Source: Cryptosporangium phraense
Lineage (GTDB): Bacteria > Actinomycetota > Actinomycetes > Mycobacteriales > Cryptosporangiaceae
Reading direction: 5' to 3'
DNA: 64,000 bases
NCBI RefSeq assembly: GCF_006912135.1
Contig: NZ_VIRS01000024.1
Span: forward strand, 1-64,000
Shown: positions 57,728-64,000 of the stretch, in pieces
Position numbering within the stretch: position 1 is the stretch's first letter
How the letters are laid out: each line of letters begins with the position of its first letter
Translations under genes and position numbers: made by a program
The notes under the pieces: generated by a model
Told to the model about the DNA's origin: nothing
The model's input: only the letters and a program-made list of their open reading frames with translations
Database searches by the model: none

Positions 57728-57994
57728 TTGTCCGGAACCGTCGCTGCTCCTGAAGGCATCACCAACCCGCCGATCGACGAGCTGCTCGAGAAGACCTCTT
57801 CGAAGTACGCGCTCGTGATCTACGCGGCCAAGCGGGCTCGTCAGATCAACGCGTACTACTCGCAGTTGGGTGAGGGGCTGCTCGAGTACGTGGGGCCGTT
57901 GGTGGAGACCTCGCCGCAGGAGAAGCCGCTGTCGATCGCGTTGCGAGAGATCAACTCCGACATGCTGACCCATGAGGCTGTGCCGGGGGAGTAA
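57728..57994 (+). CDS. rpoZ: RNA polymerase omega subunit
   Basis: 88 residues. [31 protein letters not shown] is the conserved omega core. It stabilises the beta' subunit. The start is TTG with GAGG upstream; no better start exists in frame. It lies 74 nt after gmk. Confidence 0.93.
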   Translation: MSGTVAAPEGITNPPIDELLEKTSSKYALVIYAAKRARQINAYYSQLGEGLLEYVGPLVETSPQEKPLSIALREINSDMLTHEAVPGE

Positions 57995-58587
57995 GTAGTC
58001 GTTTCGTCGCCTTGGGCGGGGCCGCCTGGGGGCGGGCTGCCTTCGGGCGGGTGTGCCGCTGTGGGTGGGCTCGGGTTGTGGGTGGTTGCGGTTGTGCCGC
58101 GGCTTGCGGCCCGGGGCGCTTCAACGACAAAGCACCATGCGGACGGTCGGCAGCAAGCCGACCGTCCGTTTGCGTGTTCGGGCTGGAGGTGGCCCTAGTG
58201 CGCTCGGTCGGCATCGATGCGCCCAGTTTCTGGCGGCGTAGGTGCCGATCAGGGGTGCCGATTGATCGGCGCCGGGTCAACGCGATCGCGGCTGATCGCG
58301 CCTGAACAGGTCGTCCCGGAGCGGGCCGCGGCCGGTCTCGACGCGCACGTGACCGGTTATGTCGACCACACACCACCTCGCGGCGCAACGGCCGACCTCG
58401 AGGCTGCTGTGATCGCCACTCGCCGAGCGCTGCGGACCGACCGGTCGGCAGAGCCGCTCACACCGGCGTCCCACCACACCCCGGTCGCCAACCGCCGATC
58501 ACCCGACCGTCTCCACCGGGACGGCTCAACACCTCGAGCGGGGCCTCCGCTCCGGGGCGGGTCCCGGGCTCACGGCAAGATGGGGCC
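57995..58587. other. Intergenic gap between rpoZ and coaBC
   Basis: About 590 nt without a convincing gene. A G-rich strand occupies 58010-58120 and the rpoZ terminator 58141-58167. Open frames on both strands lack ribosome sites and family resemblance. Confidence 0.55.
58141..58167 (+). terminator. Terminator after rpoZ
   Basis: Perfect 10-bp stem GGACGGTCGG/CCGACCGTCC with loop CAGCAAG, followed by GTTTG. Confidence 0.8.
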
Positions 58588-59799
58588 GTGACTGAAGTCG
58601 TGTTGGGCGTGGCCGGCGGCATTGCGGCGTACAAGGCGTGCGAGCTGCTCCGGCGGCTCAAGGAGTCCGGCCTGAACGTCACGGTCGTACCGACCGAGAG
58701 CGCGCTGGAGTTCGTCGGGGCACCGACGTGGGCGGCGCTGTCCGGCCGGCCGGTCGCCACCGACGTGTGGACGAACGTGCACGAGGTGCCGCACGTGGCC
58801 CTGGGCCGCCAGGCCGACCTGGTCGTCGTGGCCCCGGCCACCGCGGACCTCCTCGCCCGCGCCGCCCACGGCCTGGCCAACGACCTCCTCACGAACACGC
58901 TGCTCACCGCCCGGTGCCCGATCCTCTTCGCACCCGCGATGCACACCGAGATGTGGGACCACCCGGCGACCCGAACCAACGTGGCCACGCTGCGGGAGCG
59001 CGGGATCGTCGTCCTCGAACCGGCCGTCGGACGCCTGACCGGGAAGGACACCGGCAAGGGGCGGCTGCCTGAGCCGTCCGAGATCGCCGACGTGGCCTTC
59101 TCGCTCCTTCGTCGCCCGACCGCCGAGCCGGACCTCACCGGCAGGAAGGTCGTCGTCTCGGCCGGCGGTACCCGCGAGTTCCTCGACCCGGTGCGCTACC
59201 TCGGCAACCGCTCGTCCGGGCGCCAGGGCTACGCGCTGGCCAAGACCGCCGCCGCCCGCGGTGCCACCGTCACGCTCGTCGCCGCCAACACGGCGCTGCC
59301 CGACCCGGCCGGCGTCGACGTCGTCCGCGTCGTCAGTACGAACGATCTGAGGGACGCGGTCTTCGCGGCGGCCACCGACGCGGACGCGGTGGTGATGGCC
59401 GCGGCCCCCGCGGACTTCCGCCCGGCCGACTACGTCGGGACGAAGATCAAGAAGACCGACGACACGAGCGCACCGACCGTCACCCTGGTGCAGAACCCGG
59501 ACATCCTGGCCGGGCTCGTCCGGAGCCGGACCGGAGCCGGACCGGTCATCGTCGGGTTCGCGGCCGAGACCGGAGACAGCACCGGAACGGTGCTCGACCA
59601 CGGCCGGGCCAAGCTGGCCCGCAAGGGCTGCGACCTGCTGGTCGTGAACGACGTCTCGGGCGGGAAGGCGTTCGAGTCGGCCGAGAACGCCGCGGTGATC
59701 CTGGCCGCGGACGGAAGCGTCACCGAGTTCCCGCACGGACCGAAGGAAGCGCTTGCGGATGCGATCTGGGACCTGGTCGTACCCCGTTTGTTTCACTAG
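58588..59799 (+). CDS. coaBC: Bifunctional phosphopantothenoylcysteine decarboxylase/synthetase
   Basis: 403 residues. The N-terminal flavin decarboxylase (GVAGGIAAYKACELLRRL, PAMHTEMWDHPATRTN) is fused to a C-terminal synthetase (SAGGTREFLDPVRYLGNRSSG, KIKKTDD). It performs two steps of coenzyme A synthesis. GTG lies 7 nt after a CAAGAT box, possibly leaderless. rpoZ-coaBC-metK order is typical. Confidence 0.95.
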   Translation: MTEVVLGVAGGIAAYKACELLRRLKESGLNVTVVPTESALEFVGAPTWAALSGRPVATDVWTNVHEVPHVALGRQADLVVVAPATADLLARAAHGLANDLLTNTLLTARCPILFAPAMHTEMWDHPATRTNVATLRERGIVVLEPAVGRLTGKDTGKGRLPEPSEIADVAFSLLRRPTAEPDLTGRKVVVSAGGTREFLDPVRYLGNRSSGRQGYALAKTAAARGATVTLVAANTALPDPAGVDVVRVVSTNDLRDAVFAAATDADAVVMAAAPADFRPADYVGTKIKKTDDTSAPTVTLVQNPDILAGLVRSRTGAGPVIVGFAAETGDSTGTVLDHGRAKLARKGCDLLVVNDVSGGKAFESAENAAVILAADGSVTEFPHGPKEALADAIWDLVVPRLFH

Positions 59800-59855
59800 G
59801 GCGACAACTTCCGGATGAACACCCTGCTCTTTCCGGGGCTACCCCAGCGGATCGG

Positions 59856-59861
59856 TAGACT
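59856..59861 (+). promoter_or_regulatory. -10 box of metK
   Basis: TAGACT, 34 nt before the GTG. The leader is too short for a SAM riboswitch. Confidence 0.45.
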
Positions 59862-59895
59862 CGCGCCGATATACACCCTCGACCCTGGGAGCACC

Positions 59896-61089
59896 GTGGC
59901 CCGCCGTTTGTTCACCTCCGAATCCGTGACCGAGGGTCACCCCGACAAGATCGCCGACGCGATCAGCGACGGGATCCTCGATGCGCTGCTGGCTCAGGAC
60001 CCGCGCAGCCGGGTCGCGGTGGAGACGCTGATCACCACCGGCCAGGTCCACGTCGCCGGTGAGGTCACCACCGACGCCTACGCCGACATCCCCAGCATCG
60101 TCCGCGAGACGATTCTCGGCATCGGGTACGACAGTTCCAAGAAGGGCTTCGACGGGGCGTCCTGCGGCGTCAGCGTCTCGATCGGTTCGCAGTCGCCCGA
60201 CATCGCCCAGGGCGTCGACGAGGCGTACGAGGCGCGGGTGGAGTCCGAGGAGGACGCGCTCGACCGGCAGGGCGCCGGCGACCAGGGCCTGATGTTCGGG
60301 TACGCCAACAACGACACCCCCGAGCTGCTGCCGCTGCCGATCGCGCTCGCGCACCGGCTGGCCCGGCGCCTCGCGCAGGTCCGCAAGGACGGGCTGATCC
60401 CGTACCTGCGTCCGGACGGCAAGACCCAGGTCACGATCGAGTACGACGGTCCGAAGGCGATCCGCCTCGACACGGTCGTCGTCTCGTCGCAGCACGCGTC
60501 CGACATCTCGCTGGAGACGCTGCTCGCGCCCGACATCGCCGAGTACGTCGTCGCGCCCGAGCTGGCCGAGCTGGGCCTGGAGACCGAGGGCTACCGGCTG
60601 CTGGTCAACCCGACCGGCCGCTTCGAGATCGGCGGCCCGATGGGCGACGCCGGTCTGACCGGCCGCAAGATCATCGTCGACACCTACGGCGGCTTCGCCC
60701 GGCACGGTGGTGGCGCGTTCTCGGGCAAGGACCCGTCCAAGGTCGACCGGTCGGCCGCGTACGCGATGCGCTGGGTCGCGAAGAACATCGTCGCGGCCGG
60801 GCTCGCCGACCGGGCCGAGGTGCAGGTCGCGTACGCGATCGGCAAGGCGCACCCGGTGGGTCTGTTCCTGGAGACGTTCGGCACCGAGACCGTCGACCCC
60901 GACCGGATCACGGCGGCGGTGAACGAGGTGTTCGACCTGCGGCCGGCCGCGATCATCCGCGACCTGGACCTGCTGCGCCCGATCTACCGCCAGACCTCGG
61001 CGTACGGGCACTTCGGCCGGGAGCTGCCGGACTTCACCTGGGAGAAGACCGACCGCGCGGCCGCGCTGAAGGATGCCGCGGGGGCCTGA
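59896..61089 (+). CDS. metK: S-adenosylmethionine synthase
   Basis: 397 residues. The N-terminal motif [24 protein letters not shown] and central [12 protein letters not shown] are complete, and [19 protein letters not shown] carries the phosphate-binding residues. GTG 59896 has GGGAG upstream and fits the family start; extension to 59815 adds 27 unrelated residues. Confidence 0.96.
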   Translation: MARRLFTSESVTEGHPDKIADAISDGILDALLAQDPRSRVAVETLITTGQVHVAGEVTTDAYADIPSIVRETILGIGYDSSKKGFDGASCGVSVSIGSQSPDIAQGVDEAYEARVESEEDALDRQGAGDQGLMFGYANNDTPELLPLPIALAHRLARRLAQVRKDGLIPYLRPDGKTQVTIEYDGPKAIRLDTVVVSSQHASDISLETLLAPDIAEYVVAPELAELGLETEGYRLLVNPTGRFEIGGPMGDAGLTGRKIIVDTYGGFARHGGGAFSGKDPSKVDRSAAYAMRWVAKNIVAAGLADRAEVQVAYAIGKAHPVGLFLETFGTETVDPDRITAAVNEVFDLRPAAIIRDLDLLRPIYRQTSAYGHFGRELPDFTWEKTDRAAALKDAAGA

Positions 61090-61107
61090 GCTGTCGGAGG
61101 GCCCTGG

Positions 61108-61113
61108 TAGACC
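61108..61113 (+). promoter_or_regulatory. -10-like TAGACC, leaderless priA start
   Basis: TAGACC ends 6 nt before the priA ATG. Confidence 0.35.
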
Positions 61114-61119
61114 TGGGGT

Positions 61120-63897
61120 ATGAGCCTGCTGGACACGGAGCCCGCCGAGCCGAACGGCTCGGCGGGCTCCGCACGTCCGGCGAAGCCGCCGGGTCCGGCG
61201 AAGCCGCCGGGTCCGGCGGGTCCGCCGGGTCCGGCGGGCTCCGAGAATGCGGCCGGGGATGCGGCCGGGGCGGCGGACTCGGCTGGGGAGTCGGTCGGTC
61301 GGGCTCGTGCGGCGGTGCCGCACGTTGTCCCCGATCCCGTGCGGGGGTCGGCCGCGTCCGGTCGGGCGGACGACGGGGTGCTCCCGCTCGATCTCGATGA
61401 CGGCGGCCGGTCCGCGGGCGCGGCGTCTCCGCGCGCGAAGGCCGCTGCTCGGCCTCGGGCGGCTGGGGCTGCGCCTCGGGCGGCGGCGGCTCCGCAGGCG
61501 TCGGGCGCGGTGGGGTCGGCGGACGGTCGGGCGTCGGCGCGTGGGTCGTCCCGTCCCCGGCGCGATGCGGCTCGGCGGGGGGCTTACGGGGCGCTTCCGC
61601 TGGACCTTGGCGCCCCCGTTCCCGGCGACCCCGTCGGGCTAGCCTCGCCGCCGCCGACCGCGCCGACTGCGCCGACCGCGCCGACTGCGCCGACCGCGCC
61701 TGCGGCGCTTCTGCCCGCGGAGGCTGCGCCGTCGCCGCCCCGGTCTGCGCCATCGACCTCGGCGGCGGCCGCGCCGCGCGCGGCGGCGGTCTCGGTGGGC
61801 TCCCCGCCGTCGGCGGGTCACTCCGAGGCCTCGGCCGACGTCGACCCAGCAGACGTCAAACCTGCGGACGTCAAACCGGCGGCGAAGAAGAAGCGGGCGG
61901 CGAAGCCGAAAGGCGCGCGGGAGCCCGCCGCCGACCTCCCCGTAGCCAGAATCTGCGTAGACCTCCCACTCCCTCACCTGGACCACCCCTTCGACTACCT
62001 GGTCCCCTCCGACCTGGCCGAAACCGCAGCCATCGGCACCCGCGTCCGGGTCCGCTTCGCCGGCCAACTAGTCGACGGCTACGTCCTCGACCGGGTAGCG
62101 AACAGCGACCACGCCGGCCGCCTCGCGTACCTCGACCGCGCACTGTCGGCCGAACCGGTCCTGAGCCCGGAGATCGCGCGCCTCGCCCGCACGGTGGCCG
62201 ACCGCTCGGCCGGAACGCTGGCCGACGTGCTCCGGCTGGCGATCCCGCCGCGCCACGCGCGCGCCGAGTCCGCCGCCCGCCGTGGTGGGGACGTTCTCCC
62301 GGTGGACGCCGAGGGCCGCCCCCGTCCGGCGACTGACGGTTTCGGCCGGTACCGCGCAGGCCCGGGGTACCTGCGAGCGTTGGCCGAGGGTGGTTCACCG
62401 CGGGCGGTGCTCGCCGCTCTGCCCGGCGAAGACTGGCCCCGACGCATCGCCGAGGCCGTCGCCGCGACGCTGGCATCCGGGCGGGGCGCGGTCGTCGTCG
62501 TGCCCGACGCGCGGGATCTCGACCGGGTCGACGTCGCCATGGCCGCGGTGCTGGGGCCGGGCCGGCACACGACGCTGGCCGCCTCCCTCGGTCCGGAGGA
62601 GCGTTACCGCCGCTGGCTGGCCGTCCGGCGGGGCGAGGTGCTCGCCGTGGCCGGCACCCGGGCCACCGCGTTCGCCCCGGTGCACGACCTCGGGCTGGCC
62701 GTGATCTGGGACGACGGCGACGACCTGCACGCCGAGCCGCGCGCCCCCTACTGTCACGCCCGCGAAGTGCTGCTGGTGCGGTCGCAGCTGGCCGGCGCCG
62801 GCCTCCTGGTCGGCGGGTTCGCCCGGACCGCCGAAGCGCAGCTCCTGCTGGAGACCGGCTGGGCCAAGCCGTTGGAGGCCGACCGCGAGGTCGTCCGGGC
62901 GGCCGCGCCCCGGGTGGTGCCGGTCGGCGACGACCGCGACCTCGCCGCCGACCCCAGCGCGTCCGCGGCCCGGCTGCCGACCGTCGCCTGGCGAGCCGCC
63001 CGGGAGGCGCTGGCCGCCGACGCCCCGGTGCTGGTCCAGGTGCCGCGGCGGGGCTACGTGCCGTCGGTGGCGTGCAGCCGGTGCCGTCAGCCGGCCCGGT
63101 GCACGGTCTGTTCCGGCCCGCTGGAACTGCGCGGGGACGACAGCGTGCCGGCCTGCCGGTGGTGCGGGCACCTCGCGGGCGGCTGGACCTGCCCCGAGTG
63201 CGGCAATCGCGGCCTGCGGGCGTCGGTGCTCGGGGCCCGGCGCACGGCCGAGGAGCTGGGCCGGGCGTTCCCCGGCGTCACCGTCCGGACGTCCGGCCGC
63301 GACGGCGTGCTCGCGACCGTCGGGCCCGGGCCCGCGCTGGTCATCGCGACGCCCGGCGCCGAGCCGGTGGCCGAGGACGGCTACGGCGCCGCCCTGTTGC
63401 TCGACACCTGGGCGATGCTCACCCGGGCCGACCTGCGGGCGTCCGAGGAGGCGCTGCGGCGCTGGTCGAACGCGGTCGCGCTGGTGCGTCCGGCCCGGGC
63501 CGGCGGGCGGGTGGTGATCACCGCCGACGGGGCGATCCCGACCGTCCAGGCGCTGCTGCGCTGGGACCCGGGCTGGCACGCCGGCCGCGAGCTCGCCGAC
63601 CGCGCCGAGCTGGGGTTCCCGCCGGTCACCCGGATCGCGTCGGTGACCGGCACCCCGGACGCGGTCGCGGACCTGCTCGGCCTCACCGAGCTGCCCGAGG
63701 AGGCGGAGATCCTGGGCCCGGTGCCGGTCCCGCCGCGGGCCGGCTCGGACGAGGAGCTCGAGCGCGCGCTGGTCCGATGTCCCCGCTCGCTCGGGGGCGC
63801 GCTGGCCGCCGCGCTGCGCGCTGCGGCGTCGGTCCGCAGCGCCCACAAGGCCCCGAACCCCGTCCGGATCGAACTCGACCCCCTGGAGCTGCTGTAG
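61120..63897 (+). CDS. priA: PriA-like primosome protein, helicase motifs degenerate
   Basis: 925 residues. Residues 1 to about 275 are low-complexity Pro/Ala/Gly/Ser-rich. The PriA DNA-binding domain starts near ARICVDLPLPHLDHPFDYLVP. The zinc-binding block keeps eight cysteines (CSRC, CTVC, CRWC, CPEC). No Walker A GxxGxGKT is present where the ATP site should be, and DEAH is WDDGDD, so helicase activity is unlikely, as annotated for other actinobacterial PriA. It probably still recognises forks and recruits primosome partners. Confidence 0.92.
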   Translation: MSLLDTEPAEPNGSAGSARPAKPPGPAKPPGPAGPPGPAGSENAAGDAAGAADSAGESVGRARAAVPHVVPDPVRGSAASGRADDGVLPLDLDDGGRSAGAASPRAKAAARPRAAGAAPRAAAAPQASGAVGSADGRASARGSSRPRRDAARRGAYGALPLDLGAPVPGDPVGLASPPPTAPTAPTAPTAPTAPAALLPAEAAPSPPRSAPSTSAAAAPRAAAVSVGSPPSAGHSEASADVDPADVKPADVKPAAKKKRAAKPKGAREPAADLPVARICVDLPLPHLDHPFDYLVPSDLAETAAIGTRVRVRFAGQLVDGYVLDRVANSDHAGRLAYLDRALSAEPVLSPEIARLARTVADRSAGTLADVLRLAIPPRHARAESAARRGGDVLPVDAEGRPRPATDGFGRYRAGPGYLRALAEGGSPRAVLAALPGEDWPRRIAEAVAATLASGRGAVVVVPDARDLDRVDVAMAAVLGPGRHTTLAASLGPEERYRRWLAVRRGEVLAVAGTRATAFAPVHDLGLAVIWDDGDDLHAEPRAPYCHAREVLLVRSQLAGAGLLVGGFARTAEAQLLLETGWAKPLEADREVVRAAAPRVVPVGDDRDLAADPSASAARLPTVAWRAAREALAADAPVLVQVPRRGYVPSVACSRCRQPARCTVCSGPLELRGDDSVPACRWCGHLAGGWTCPECGNRGLRASVLGARRTAEELGRAFPGVTVRTSGRDGVLATVGPGPALVIATPGAEPVAEDGYGAALLLDTWAMLTRADLRASEEALRRWSNAVALVRPARAGGRVVITADGAIPTVQALLRWDPGWHAGRELADRAELGFPPVTRIASVTGTPDAVADLLGLTELPEEAEILGPVPVPPRAGSDEELERALVRCPRSLGGALAAALRAAASVRSAHKAPNPVRIELDPLELL

Positions 63898-63941
63898 TGC
63901 AGCGCGGGCTCCGCGTCAGAACCCGGCGCCGGCCGCGCCGT

Positions 63942-63947
63942 AGACTT
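63942..63947 (+). promoter_or_regulatory. -10 box at window end
   Basis: TAGACT upstream of a probable gene starting at 63988. Confidence 0.4.
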
Positions 63948-63987
63948 GGCGGCTGGTCGCGCCCGTCGTTTCGCGAGAGGTACTAGC

Positions 63988-64000
63988 TTGTCTGTCCGTC
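63988..64000 (+). CDS. Start of a truncated gene, possibly peptide deformylase
   Basis: TTG preceded by GAGAGG at 7 nt and by TAGACT at 40 nt. The first codons read M(L)-S-V-R. Actinobacterial def or fmt often follow priA, and deformylases commonly begin this way, but four codons cannot decide it. Confidence 0.25.

Noticed and set aside
57995-58587. A gene between rpoZ and coaBC, and an RNA gene around the 58141 hairpin
   Set aside because: Frames lack start signals and similarity; the hairpin is adequately explained as the rpoZ terminator.
59862-59895. SAM riboswitch upstream of metK
   Set aside because: The leader after the -10 box is only about 30 nt and has no suitable stems.

Overview
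The window is about 72% GC, starts many genes with GTG, and carries an actinomycete gene set: mIHF, BldD, phosphatidylinositol-mannoside synthesis, a PriA without helicase motifs, and short 'TANNNT' -10 boxes next to start codons. Gene order matches, with interruptions, the relA-to-pyr-to-priA block of Streptomyces and two separate blocks of Mycobacterium tuberculosis (around Rv2613c-Rv2533c and Rv1379-Rv1402). I infer a filamentous actinomycete outside both genera. A family-level call is not safe from this sequence alone.

Layout. 1-643: intergenic tandem and hairpin repeats. 644-3434 (minus): HIT-family Ap4A phosphorylase and an EF-G-like GTPase. 3695-7099: pgsA, patA and pimA (phosphatidylinositol mannosides), then a LemA-like protein. 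7179-9429: pdxS, pdxT and a YebC protein. 9483-11691: ruvCAB. 11818-18825: yajC, secD, secF, apt, relA. 19006-21290: a 2.3 kb gene-free, GC-rich repeat field. 21291-22109 (minus): membrane cyclophilin. 22334-26039: metallo-beta-lactamase-fold hydrolase, hisS, aspS. 25997-28177 (minus): MMPL exporter. 28291-30642: rarA and two small membrane-associated proteins. 30953-37049: alaS, ruvX, mltG, aroE, prepilin peptidase. 37075-40317: aroC-aroK-aroB-aroQ. 40441-42408 (minus): GH9 lipoprotein. 42616-43613: efp, nusB. 43614-45653: a second gene-free repeat field. 45654-46130 (minus): bldD. 46621-56428: pyrR-pyrB-pyrC-PH protein-carA-carB-pyrD-pyrF. 56738-57994: mihF, gmk, rpoZ. 58588-63897: coaBC, metK, priA. 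The window ends four codons into a probable further gene.

How the genes work together. Several runs use 1-11 nt stop/start overlaps (pdxS-pdxT-yebC, ruvC-A-B, secF-apt, MBL-hisS-aspS, ruvX-mltG, aroC-K-B-Q, efp-nusB and the whole pyr run), which implies operons with coupled translation. The pyr operon makes UMP de novo. It begins with its own regulator, PyrR, and the leader carries a hairpin with the PyrR hexaloop next to the pyrR ribosome-binding site. The shikimate genes lead to chorismate. ruvC/A/B, ruvX, rarA, priA and mIHF cover recombination, replication-fork and nucleoid functions. relA and bldD are global regulators using (p)ppGpp and cyclic di-GMP.

The unusual material is repetitive. 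A family of hairpin modules recurs at 1-560 and 43.6-45.4 kb. Long GC-rich arrays fill two intergenic gaps, and conserved proteins (SecD, RarA, PriA) carry low-complexity Ala/Pro/Ser-rich insertions. I saw no rRNA, tRNA, CRISPR array, transposase or phage gene.
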